A model generated the notes under the pieces. The model was not told where the DNA came from. It searched no databases and saw only the letters and a program-made list of their open reading frames with translations. The position numbers and the translations under genes are program-made. Shown in pieces: positions 11,659 through 21,709 of a stretch of 64,000 nucleotides of DNA. This DNA comes from Cloeon dipterum (taxonomy: Eukaryota > Arthropoda > Insecta > Ephemeroptera > Baetidae). Within the stretch, counting starts at the first letter, position 1; each line of letters begins with the position of its first letter. The stretch covers positions 30,835,681 through 30,899,680 of the forward strand of contig NC_088786.1 of NCBI RefSeq assembly GCF_949628265.1, given 5' to 3'.

Positions 11659-13456
11659 CGACCAGCCTCTCGCCGCTGGGGAAAACAACAGGCAAAAGTC
11701 TTACCTCGACTCGCCCAGCAGACGCGCATTATTCGAGGCCGAGCGAGCGTTTTCTTCACCGCACAATATATTTCGCTGCGCTCCGTTCCTAGCAGACCTA
11801 TATTATTATTGTGTGCGATACGTTTTTCGTTGCGAGACACACCGACACTTTCCCATCGATTTTGCGCTTTTGCGAAATATGGAGCAAGGAAACGCTAGCT
11901 CACGTGGCAAGGATGGAAATTAAAACATTTTTAATTATGCCTGACTATCAGGGAAACTTGAGCGTTTAATTTGCAAGCTATTATTCTTAATTTTCTGGAG
12001 AAATTTATTTTTTTTCAAGCTATGCAGCATTTATTTACAGCTTAAGCTAAAAAATGAAACGCGAAAAGGTCGACAAGGGACAAAAACCACTTATCGAGAG
12101 CATCAGATTCGTTTTTGCGGCTTGGAGCTCATTGCCTTTGCCTTGTGCTCATTATTTGCAGACTGCATCCGCGCTATAGTATTATAGTCCCAGTCTCCTT
12201 GGCGCGTGTTTTGTTTGATGCGGACTACGTGACTGAGGTAATGAACTCGCTTGAAAACAACGTGCGCGCGATTTCCAAGTCGATTTTGACTTTCAAAAAT
12301 GGAAATTGAGAAATTATAGTTCACCACATGCTTATTTCCAGCACGCACGCACACTGCGCACTACTTGCTCTCGTATTGATCTCTCCATTGCCGTAGGAGC
12401 GTACGCCACGCAGCCGCTATAGCTACGAGATGCTATCCAAACACAGCACGCGCGGAATTTATTCATGAGGAGCTTGGGCGGGTAATGGAAGTGTGCACTT
12501 TTTGCTACTAGAGGAGAGAAGGGTTTGAACGAACTAACTGGACAGCTCATACAACTTCAATGCGGATAGTAACAAGCGAAAAGTAAAAATAGAACTGTAA
12601 CCGTATATTGGATTATTTTATTATGTTAAATTTTATTGAAAGTAAATGCGACAGCTCATATACCAGAAACAAAACTTCTCTTTTAATTTTGACGGTGGTT
12701 GCAAAACTTGCGACGAAAATGAGCGTTCCGTGGAATCATTATTTGCGGAAACAACTGCTGTGTCGATACTCAGTTTCTCATTTATATCATTTGGATTTGA
12801 CATCGCTCAGTATCCTGCACTGCGTTATTTCGTATTTAATCAACAACTTATTATTTATAGAATACGATGATTATATTATACCGTTTCCGTTTCTTGCCAA
12901 CCAAATTAAACTATTCTAAATTTTTAAAGAAACTCATAAATTAGAATGTGCAGGGCTTGTTGATGGAATATTTTTAGCAAGGTAGCTTCTGTTTTGAAAT
13001 AATGAATCTATATGCTAAACAGTACACAAGATGAAAATGGCATTGCTGATTATTGATTCATTACTGCTGCCGATTAGTCACATCGCGGATACTATTACAA
13101 GGAAAGTCCTGCGGTGGTGAGGCTAACAATAACATGAGTCGGCCCCTTGCTTGCAGAAATCTACTTTTTAACTATAAACACTAGAACGCACAGCTACATT
13201 CTATATTTATATGTGCGTAATTGAGGTCAAACCGCGCTCTAGTCCTTTTCAGCAAAGGAAAAGTGCATCCCTAACCTACTTGTATACTTATTAAAAATAA
13301 GGACTTAATGAACATAATTTATGTCTTGCATCAAAATTATCTATTCAAAAAATTTCGCTTCTCCAGGGTTTATACCCTGACGCTGCATGAGCAGGCAAAA
13401 CGTGGCCATCTTCTACTATGCCGCGATAGAGGCGCATCAATATTGACCACACGCCT

Positions 13457-14905
13457 TCAGCACCTCCTACGTCTCGGCTCTGGCATCCTGTTCCCGCAAC
13501 TATTGTAATTATCGACTGCTGCTGGTGCCTCATGTGGCTCAAACCCGACGATAATCCCCTCCCAAGCGGCCTTCTTCAGTGGATTAAACCGGTTCTCAGG
13601 GCAGTTGACCGTAGGGTGATCGGGCATATTTAAATCGTAAAAGGCCACCCACAACTCTTCAAATTTCTCCGCGTATTGACGCACCAGGTTCTTGTTGCCA
13701 AATATCGCGACATTTTCGTAGTTTCCATTTGTACCTTGCATTGTCCAGTTCAACGAACCGGTCATGGCGATTTGCTTGTCAATCACAACAAACTTGTTGT
13801 GCATCAGGAAGTTGGACTTGGCTGCTTGGATGAGTGCACCTTAAAAATAAATAATATGTTAAGTCACAGCGTTGCTTAAGATTGTGCAAAACACGTTTTT
13901 TAACACATGCAGAAAGAGCACTTTCAGGTTTACATTTAAAAAGGAAAGAATTTGATCAACACCTAATACGCAGTGTTAAGTCGCATATATTTTATCAACA
14001 CTTAATACGCATTGTTAAGTCGCATATATAATTATTTTATTTGTAATATATTTAATCACCTTTAGGACCAAGCTTCATAAGTTGCTTTTCAGCTGAATCC
14101 ATCATGCTGTGGTCAATTATTAGTCTCACGGATATGCCTTTCTCCAAAGCGTGCAACAAACTTTGCACAAGCTGGTAGTTGCCAAGGGAGAAAACACAAA
14201 CATCAATGGACTTTTTGGCTTTTCGAAGATACATGCACATTTTCCTGTAACAGATTTACAGAAATAAACTTTAATAAATTTTCAAGCCCGTTTTACATCA
14301 AATGTACTAAAAACTCGAATAACTAAGGTTGCAGAGAGACTATCACCAGAGAGCTTTAATGTCTCTAGTACATGTTATTATACGATAAAACTAAATTAAT
14401 TTTTATCCCAATTACGTGCAATATAGGGGTTACTTCAGTGGTTGAAAACAAACTATTAATTTTTATTTGCATTGATTGCGATGATCAAGATGTAAAAAAG
14501 TATATTACATATTTATGATTTCAATCCTAATGTTATGTAGATATGATATAGTATGTATGTAAGTTGTTACCCACAGTAAAAATTTTATTACCATAACTCT
14601 GTGGGTTTGTGTAAGAATTTACATTCATCATCTTTCTTCTGGCAGCCTTTGGGGTTGTAGAAGAAATCGTCGCACAGAAATCCCTCATCAGGAAAGAAAA
14701 CTGCCTCTGCAACCTCTAGCTCAGATTTCTCAGTCGAGTCAGCAATTTGACACTTCTTCTTGCTGCCTCTCTCTGCAAAATGGTCCTCGTCCTCGTTTCT
14801 GTTGGGCTTTTCCCCAAAGAGATGGTTTCCACGAAAAAGGTAGTGACCAAGAGTGATTCCCGCCGTAAAGGCACCGAGCGCAAGCAAAATTTCAGCCTTT
14901 TCCAT
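13457..14905 (-). CDS. zuc: Zucchini/PLD6, mitochondrial phospholipase D-like endonuclease
   Basis: Three exons join in phase: 14905-14592, 14244-14060 and 13839-13457, giving 293 residues. A hydrophobic segment at about residues 5-22 (ILLALGAFTAGITLGHYLF) is the outer-mitochondrial-membrane anchor. A CCCH cluster follows (C-x9-C-x6-C-x3-H, near GCQKKDDECKFLH), as in Zucchini/PLD6. The PLD core follows (KKSIDVCVFSLGNYQL, then VRLIIDHSMMD) and ends in one HKD motif, HNKFVVID, with GSLNWT downstream. A single HKD per chain means the active enzyme is a homodimer. In the family the protein cleaves piRNA precursors into phased primary piRNAs; cardiolipin hydrolysis has also been reported for the mouse protein. 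Length is a little above the usual 250 residues because of an Arg-rich tail (PEPRRRRC). All catalytic residues are intact. It is divergent with PIGW. Confidence 0.93.
13955..14031. repeat. Two-copy 39-bp direct repeat in zucchini intron 2
   Basis: Copies begin at 13955 and 13994, each starting ATCAACAC and containing TAATACGC, GTTAAGTCGC and an ATATAT tail, with only a few differences. It looks like a simple tandem duplication inside the 220-nt intron. Confidence 0.85.
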
Positions 14906-15200
14906 TGTGAAATTAATAGAATATCCCAAAATTTAAATAAATAACCAAGCAGCATGCAGCTTCACACATTACGGAAAGCGACGACATTCGCGCCGGCTTT
15001 GAGTGACTTGGAGCTCGACATTTGACAAGTCAACTCTTCGAAAGTCACTCGCGCGCCAGCTACCGGGTGTCATGCGAGTCAACGTGACAGGCACAGAAGA
15101 GACTCGCCCCTTTCTGCAGCAACTTTGTTTTTGTCCGAACTTTTATCAGCTTGATTTTAATCGGCTAATGAGCAGAGCTAGCGTTTAAACGACCGGAGCG
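14906..15200. promoter_or_regulatory. Bidirectional promoter interval of zucchini and PIGW
   Basis: Only 295 bp separate the two start codons, which point away from each other, so both 5' UTRs and both core promoters must fit here. No canonical TATA box or DRE was seen. The head-to-head order is read directly from the gene models; shared regulation is inferred. Confidence 0.6.
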
Positions 15201-16700
15201 ATGGACGCCAGAGCGTACAAACTCTTGCACGAGTCTTTCATGCAGAACAACACGGGGACAACACCGTGGGAGACTGTTCTCTTCATTCTGCCGACGGCCG
15301 TCCTCACCATCTTATCCAATTGCCTCAATATAATTTTAATTAACGTTACTCGTAACTCGTTCCTAATAGAATTTTTTGTCATGGTCATGCCGCAAGTTTT
15401 GCATTCGACCATTATTTCGGAAAGCATTTCCGTTAGCCTTGTCATCTACGCCCTCATCACCTCATTTTCAATTTTTGTCCTATACAATTACAGCCCCAAG
15501 AGGCATTTAGTCACTTTCGATTATTTGAACAAACACCTCGACATATCTCTTGTGATCACCAACTTCAGAGGCTCGATCAATTTGATAACCGCGATCTGCA
15601 TTCTGGCTGTCGACTTCCGTGCATTTCCTCGAAGGTTTGCCAAAACAGAAACCTTCGGATGGGGCCTGATGGACACAGGAGTCGGTCTCTACGTCCTGGC
15701 CAATGGACTCGTCGAACCGGCTGCCAGAAACAAGCCGGTGTCGCTAAGCAAAACAGCGAAAGGCTGCTTTCCCATGCTTTTCTTGGGATTTTTGCGCTGG
15801 TTTTCCATTTGGTGGTTTCAGTACCAGCAGCACGTTTCAGAGTACGGAGTGCACTGGAACTTTTTTGTCACTTTGGCGTTCACCAGGCTACTCGGCACTG
15901 TCCTGCTTAAAATTTGGAATAGGCCAATATGTTGGACTTTATTCTGTGCAATTGCGCACGAAGTGTTGCTGCAGAAGGGAGTGGCCGATTTTGTGCTGTC
16001 CAACTCTCCAAGAGACAACATCTTCACTTCAAATAGGTATTTCATTTTGTAATTTATCTCTGGATGTTTCAATTTACTTCAAGCTAAATTTTCCTCTTGT
16101 TTCTTTGAGCTTTGCAGTACCATACATGGATATTTTCCGGCATTTTTTTTTTAATTTTCCTAGATGCATCTAATATAATTAATATTTTGACTTTTCAGAG
16201 AGGGTTTCTGTTCCCTTCTCGGCAACGTGGCTTTGCACCAGGCAGCTGTGGCGCTGGGCCAGTGGCTGCACACGAAACCAGCGCACAAAAGCGTCAACTG
16301 CCTTGCCACGGTGTCCTCAGTGAGTGCCACAATGTGGCTGGTCGCCCTGCTGACCTCGCCGCCCTCCAGAAGAGTGGCCAACCTGAGCTACATCGCTTGG
16401 ATGCTGGGCTATGGCTGCACCATACTCGCTCTCTTTGTGCTGGTCCACATCGTCTCCTCTGCCCTCGGCGTTTTGTGCAATGGCCACATCTACATGCCCA
16501 CCATCCTCACCTCCATCAACTACAACAGCCTGGCATTCTTCCTGCTGGCAAACCTTCTCACCGGAGTCATCAACATGTCCGTTCCCACCTTGTATGTTGC
16601 TCCGATTGGAAGTTTGTTTGTTGTAAGCATTTACATGTTCCTCACCACGTTCACCATTTACAAATTATACTTGAACAGGTGCAAGTTCAAGTTTTGGTGA
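15201..16700 (+). CDS. PIGW: PIG-W, GPI-anchor inositol acyltransferase (GWT1 family)
   Basis: Two exons, 15201-16036 and 16199-16700, join in phase for 445 residues. The ATG at 15201 has a purine at -3 and G at +4. The enzyme transfers palmitate from acyl-CoA to the inositol 2-hydroxyl of GlcN-PI in the ER membrane, an early step of GPI-anchor synthesis. The protein is hydrophobic throughout with many membrane segments. It carries the family signature DFRAFPRRFAKTETFGWGLM followed by DTGVGLYV, plus conserved RGSINLITAICILAVD upstream. Exon 2 begins with R-EGFCSLLGN, a conserved loop, and ends in aromatic/basic residues. Length is slightly below human PIGW (about 504). The downstream neighbour Eogt is convergent. 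Confidence 0.92.
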
Positions 16701-16735
16701 GGTGTATTGTAAATCTGTATTATTTGCGATATGAA

Positions 16736-16741
16736 TTTATT
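16736..16741 (-). terminator. Candidate poly(A) signal of Eogt
   Basis: TTTATT on + (AATAAA on -), about 300 nt after the Eogt stop and inside the PIGW 3' UTR. It is the only hexamer I noticed between the two stop codons in this orientation. Confidence 0.4.
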
Positions 16742-16807
16742 TGTGACAAAGCATTTACGTGTTCAACACTAATATCAAACATAGTTGTTATCAAGATACA
16801 GGATCTC

Positions 16808-16813
16808 AATAAA
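16808..16813 (+). terminator. Poly(A) signal of PIGW
   Basis: AATAAA 108 nt after the PIGW stop codon. It lies beyond the likely Eogt poly(A) signal on the other strand, so the two convergent transcripts probably overlap. Confidence 0.55.
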
Positions 16814-17035
16814 ACAAGTGCCAATTTTATATATTATTTTAAGTTGAGGGGTTTCAATGAAAAATACCTAGTCAAGTTGCCGTGGAAGCATTTAATTTAA
16901 TCAAGCCAAAGCATACAAAATACAATACACATTAACTAGTAAGCAAAAATAAATTTTAAGTTAGCAGCCTTTTGATTACATCAGTTTTGTAGCAAAAATA
17001 TTAAAGCAAATAATTAAGCATATGGAAAAAATCAA

Positions 17036-19360
17036 TCACAGCTCATCATGGTTATTATTAATTTCAGCGTTATTATTTGAAATTGAAGTCAATTCAGCAG
17101 GTTGTATGTCAACTTTCTCGGGAGATTCGTCTTCTCTTGAATATTTCAATTTTTTTAAGTATAGTTGATACGACTTGTGCGCTCTAATATGTTTAGCAGC
17201 TTCATTGATCTTTTTCACAAACTCATCTGAGTCAAACTCGTAATTTGTAAACTTTGCGTGAGCTCCACCATCAGGATGATGCCCCTAATAATTAGATTTG
17301 AAAATTTTGTTGAGGAGAAAATATGGAAAACAAAACCTCATCTTGCTGTCTCATGGCACTGGAGTTAGTCCATGTCATGTATTTAACTCCTCTCAATCTG
17401 GCGAGATCCTTGTAACAATGCTCATCCTCACAATTATAACTAGAAATTGAGAGTCAAAAAGAGCAACTTTTCCAAGTTAAACCTTTTACATTTCAAACAA
17501 GACAGCCCAATCAGGAAGGAACAAGAGGTGAGTGAGGCCTGCTCCGTGCATCCCAATGAATATGTCTGAATTTTGCGTGATGGCCACCTGCTTAGGGAAA
17601 GGAATCTGACGATTGTACTCAACCTAAAACAAAATTACAGAATTTGAGTTACAAATTATATATTTTTAAAATTTAAAAATACCCACCCTTCTCACTCTAA
17701 AGTTCTTATCTTTTCTCAATTCTTCAAGCAACTTTGCTTCATTTAAAACTCTACGGTATGCAGTATTTCGGGACAAAAACGTTATGCGAATTTTCTCGTT
17801 CTTTCCGGTGGAAAGCTTTTTGTCAGTCTCAAAGTGTTCCGAGTCTCTCCTAGTAATTTTCAGCCGGTGCAACATGAACTGAGAGAATGCCTTAAACAAA
17901 CCACTGTTTTCACACCCGTATATCTGAAGAATAAAATATGAAGTTAATTATCAACTACTGTGAAAAATAAAAACATTCTTACAACAGGAGTGTTGTAGTA
18001 AAGTCCAAAGATCATTCGAGGCAGCAGTGGAAACACTACTGATTTAAAGCAGACCACCTCTCCGCGGAATGTGTTCAGGTCTAAAATCGGATGCTTCGTG
18101 AAAGCCTTGAATGCGTCGGCAAAAGAGGAGTGGTAGGCGAAGGTCTCCCAAAGAATAATATTGTTGTCGACAGAGAAAGCATCAGGGTGCGAAGCGTTCA
18201 GATGGAGGGAACCGTAAAAGTTGAAAAAGTCACAAAAGTGGTGGTACATGTTAACAGCTGAAATATTATGCATCAGCTTGATATTGAAGAAATATATTTT
18301 TTTATTACCTGCGTCAATTTTTAAAATATAGGTTGGTTTTTCAATAACTATATCGCAGAGATTATTTTCGATCGGTCTTTGAAGAAGGGCTTGGAAATTT
18401 CTCATTTCTGGTGCCCACGACTGCAGCGGACTGAGATGCTCCAAATTTGCTTTCAGCCTTGCTTCGTGGAACCTGTAAATCGATATGAGGAAATTAGCTT
18501 TGAATAGCTTAATATTTATTGGAGGAACTGACGTGCAGTAGCCACCGATTTGGCCAGGCCTCAAATAGTCCATTTTATATCGAGATGGTTCTGAAGTAAG
18601 CTGTGTGAAATTTATCATTATGTTCCTTCCGCGGCAAAACTTCAAATTGTCACTGCATTCTAACGCCGAGTCCTCCTGCGTAAATATTAAGAAATTTAGT
18701 ATTTTAAAATATTTAAATAGTTGATAAACAAACCCTAAAAAGTGGCTCGCACATAATTTTGATTTGCTTGAATTGTTCTTTTAAAAATCCAAAATCTGCT
18801 TGGGTGTAGAACGTGTTTATCTGCGCTTCCTTGTCCTTAACCCATCCTTTGTGGCTGCCAGGACAGAGTGGGGTTTGGAATGCTTCGTCTCTCTGACAAT
18901 CTGGCTCATAACCCCAGCAGACTTGTTTGTCAAGGTGGACCTTTAATAAAATTATTGTTCAAAAATAAGATCAATACGAAATTTTCAATTCGCGTGATAG
19001 GAGGGAATATAACAAAATGTTTACTTGTCTTGCAGTTAACCACGCATTATTAAATTTCTAAACACGCACCTTATGAATTCCATAAAAGGTTAGGCCGTTG
19101 TAACTCTAACAGGTGTGTGGGTGTTAAGGCACTTCCGAAACGAAAATTTAAAAAATAAATATTTAACAAGTAAATGAAACCTTGAATGGGCACTCAGGAT
19201 CTTCTCTACACTCTTCGGCAACTTTAGGAAACGTTTTGAAGTAATAGGGCAGATGTTCATCAGGCAAATCGATGTCAGAGAAGTTGAAAGCAGCTGTGGT
19301 GAGCCGAAGCAGTTGAAGACAGAAAAAGAGGGCGTAAGGCCACTTTAAAGAGTCCAGCAT
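17036..19360 (-). CDS. Eogt: EOGT, EGF domain-specific O-GlcNAc transferase
   Basis: Nine exons join in phase: 19360-19181, 18940-18734, 18675-18533, 18472-18309, 18257-17983, 17923-17687, 17623-17490, 17439-17337 and 17284-17036, giving 563 residues. The ATG at 19360 precedes a signal peptide ([14 protein letters not shown]). Family landmarks follow in order: [61 protein letters not shown]; the GT61 core [52 protein letters not shown]. The last four residues are HDEL, an ER-retention signal. The enzyme adds O-GlcNAc to folded EGF domains (Notch, Dumpy and other extracellular proteins) in the ER lumen. Introns 3 and 4 are only 60 and 51 nt, both multiples of three and without stops. A hAT element lies about 180 bp upstream of the start codon. 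Confidence 0.93.
18258..18308 (-). other. 51-nt stopless intron of Eogt (3n)
   Basis: Donor GTAATA and acceptor TTTCAG. It is 17 codons long and open, splitting the invariant segment between ILKIDA and [10 protein letters not shown]. Removal restores the family alignment. Confidence 0.75.
18473..18532 (-). other. 60-nt stopless intron of Eogt (3n)
   Basis: Donor GTCAGT and acceptor TTACAG. Its length is 20 codons and the frame stays open through it. Exon status is refuted by homology: GGYC is followed directly by the [19 protein letters not shown] region. Retention would insert 20 residues without a frame change. Confidence 0.7.
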
Positions 19361-19542
19361 CACGACCTGTCGATGAAACACGTACCACAAATCACATTCA
19401 CCAATTAAGACACATTATATATGAGATTTTCATTGAAAATTCCGCAAAAACCGGTCGAATTTTCAGAAAATGAAGAGCGCAGCTGGTCGGCAGGTCGCTG
19501 GTCGGGCTTCCGCTGTGTTTACGACGATCATATGCGTGAGCG
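19361..19542. other. 5' flank of Eogt up to the hAT element
   Basis: About 180 bp between the Eogt ATG and the transposon's left target duplication. It should hold the Eogt 5' UTR and core promoter. No TATA box was seen. Confidence 0.5.
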
Positions 19543-19550
19543 TGAGACAG
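19543..19550. repeat. Left target-site duplication TGAGACAG
   Basis: Abuts the left terminal repeat of the hAT element and is identical to the 8 bp after its right end. Confidence 0.93.
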
Positions 19551-19710
19551 TAGTGATGGGAATTTTCCTATCGATAGTTTGAACTATCGATATTTTTCGG
19601 TGAAAATATCGATATTTCGATAGGTATTTTTTCTCAATCACCTATCGATTTTAGATATTTTTGGTCAAAACCTATCGGAAAAAATATCTTATGATTTTTG
19701 AGCCGCCACA

Positions 19711-19945
19711 CCCATTTTAACAGCTGCAACCAGCGCGCCCATTTTATCAGCTGGAACCGCCGCGCCCATTTTAACAGGTGGAACTGGCCCGCCCATTTTA
19801 TCAGCTGGAACTGGCCCACCCATTTTAACAGCTGGAACTGGCCCGCCCATTTTAACAGCTGGAACTGGCCCGCCCATATTACCAGCTGCTACCGGCGCGC
19901 CCATTTCAACAGCTGGAACCGGCGCGCCCATTTTAACAGCTGTCG
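19711..19945. repeat. 27-bp tandem array A inside the hAT element (about 9 copies)
   Basis: Units begin with CCC at 19711, 19738, 19765, 19792, 19819, 19846, 19873, 19900 and 19927. Each runs CCCATTTTAACAGCTG, then a variable GGAACTGG-like stretch, then a GCCCG or GCGCG junction. Because 27 is divisible by three, both strands stay open and give nine-residue peptide repeats (MGGPVPAVK on -). There is no evidence that these are translated. Confidence 0.95.
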
Positions 19946-20419
19946 TTCGCTCACTCGTCACTCCCACATTGCACATACTTAAAACAAACACAACAGTAAC
20001 AAAATAAATAATAACAAATCAAGCAATAATAAACTCAATCACAACACAGCTAGAGACAGCCGAGACAGGTGGTTGACACTAATGCGGTAAACAAGTCACA
20101 CCAACTCTGGAAAGGCGGCTAATTGCATGCACTTAAAATCCTGATCAATTATACATACTATAAATTAATATTGTTATATGAGTTTCCTGTTGAGCAATTT
20201 ATCTCTATAATTACAAATTGAAAGTAATTGATCAATTAAAAGTCATCATTAATAAGACAAAAGAAATGGCATGACGTCATAGTTGTTTTGTTTATTTTCT
20301 AAATAAGGGTAGAGGGAGCAATCATGAGTGCTCGAGTGCTGCCACCTTTAATAAATAAATGAAATAAACAGTTTTCCACAATTTTAGGCGCGAACTTTAA
20401 ATTTACTGCAACCGACACG

Positions 20420-20560
20420 CCCATTTTACCAGCTGCAGCCGGCACGCCCATTTTACCAGCTGCAACCGGCACACCCATTTAAACAGCTGCAACTGGCGCG
20501 CCCATTTTACCAGCTGCAACCGGCGCGCCTATTTTACCAGCTGAAACCAGTGCGCCCAAA
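20420..20560. repeat. 27-bp tandem array B inside the hAT element (about 5-6 copies)
   Basis: The same unit and orientation as array A, with units at 20420, 20447, 20474, 20501, 20528 and a degenerate one at 20555. The two arrays are separated by about 470 bp of AT-rich unique sequence. Confidence 0.92.
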
Positions 20561-20737
20561 TTTAACCGGTTTTTTTACTTCCGGGATTAAAAACACGCAT
20601 TTTTAAAGGTTTTTTAAAAACTATCGATTAATTGACTATCGATAGTTTTTCGGTTAACCTATCGATATTTTTTCGGTAGTGAAAAAAAACTACCTATCGG
20701 TTCTCGATAGGTACTTTCTCAAAGATTCCCATCACTA

Positions 20738-20745
20738 TGAGACAG
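20738..20745. repeat. Right target-site duplication TGAGACAG
   Basis: Directly follows ATTCCCATCACTA, the right terminal repeat, and is identical to 19543-19550. Confidence 0.93.
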
Positions 20746-21709
20746 GCGTGAGACGCTGTATGCGAGAGGAGGGGGGCACCCAGGACCAAAAACTCGATCT
20801 GCAGCTGCTGGCTCCTTTTGTCTCCTTTCTCTTCCTCACGTTGTACTGTTAGGTTCCAATGCAGTTTTTTGACTGGCAGAATTTTTAATATAATTTCTCT
20901 CTTTCTCAAACAAGATTTATAATCATTTAAGACTCTTTCACTATTTAAATAAATTTATTTGGATCGTGTGTCAGTCTTTCAAAGCGTATATTTCAAATGA
21001 TTGCACTCTATACCATTATACTCGTCGGCGGGAGGCTTTATTGGGAAAGGCCCTATATTATTTTACGAGTTGCAATTATTATTTTTTTTTTTTGGTGTCG
21101 CATAATTATATATATATCGCACGTTTAATTTCTCTTATTGGAGTAGAGTATAAAAATTAGATAATTATTAACATCTCTTTTTAAGATAAATAAAAAAGGT
21201 TGCAAAATCATGGTTTAATTGGGCCTTGGCATGCGCCTCTGTACGCAGAATTGAAGAAATCACGATGACAAACTTTTTATGTGTCAGGTATAATTTCTCA
21301 TTAAAATATTTCAAATTATGTAGTAATTTTCCCAAAGAAGCGCTTTGTTTGTTTCTCCAGTGCAGGCTGGAAACCCATTTGGAAGGGTATTTCAAAATAA
21401 TGTGAAATATGTTTTGGTCAGGTGTCAGAGCTAGAATGTTTTTCGCTATGTAAATTGCGCGTTAACACCAACTGCGTTGACAAATAAGCAGGAGGATGAA
21501 GTAGACCTCACAGTTATTCTACAACTCGCGGAGCGCGGACAGAACAGGAATGCTGGCCAGATATTGAACAAATATAGGACTAAAACTGGAAAAGATCGCG
21601 TTTCCCAATATTAATCTTGTAAGTATGATTTATTTAAGCCTATTTATTTATTGCTTTTAAATTCTATTAAAAAATCAATTTAATTTAGGTATTGTTTTGT
21701 CGGGAAATA
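20746..21709. other. Interval between the hAT element and the small heat-shock gene
   Basis: Mostly AT-rich with no gene. The right end probably holds the 5' UTR of the small heat-shock gene: a donor GTAAGT at 21619 and a TTTAG acceptor ending at 21688 would define a 70-nt UTR intron. No convincing heat-shock element (alternating GAA/TTC triplets) was found. Confidence 0.45.

Larger units (their letters stand above)
11231..13456. other. Cabut promoter/5' UTR and intergenic region up to the zucchini 3' end
   Basis: 11231 to about 11720 is GC-rich with the CCAAT, E-box and CRE motifs and probably holds the cabut 5' UTR and promoter. A further CACGTG lies at 11901-11906. From about 11900 to 13456 the sequence turns AT-rich, with no recognisable gene. 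The last part should be zucchini 3' UTR, but no clear poly(A) hexamer was identified. Confidence 0.5.
19551..20737. mobile_element. Non-autonomous hAT-superfamily element (MITE-like), 1187 bp
   Basis: Both ends carry the 13-bp terminal inverted repeat TAGTGATGGGAAT. An exact 8-bp duplication, TGAGACAG, flanks it at 19543-19550 and 20738-20745. An 8-bp target site and TAGTG-type ends are diagnostic of hAT elements. Subterminal regions on both sides are packed with TATCGATA palindromes (19569, 19585, 19607, 20637, 20660) and CCTATCG variants. No transposase frame is present; the only long frames are products of the internal 27-bp arrays. The perfect target duplication suggests a fairly recent insertion moved by a transposase elsewhere. 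It lies between Eogt (start about 190 bp left) and the broken small heat-shock gene. Confidence 0.93.

Noticed and set aside
19689..19991. 100-residue repetitive protein with nine-residue units
   Set aside because: Product of a 27-bp tandem array inside a transposable element; both strands are open and there is no start or signal context.
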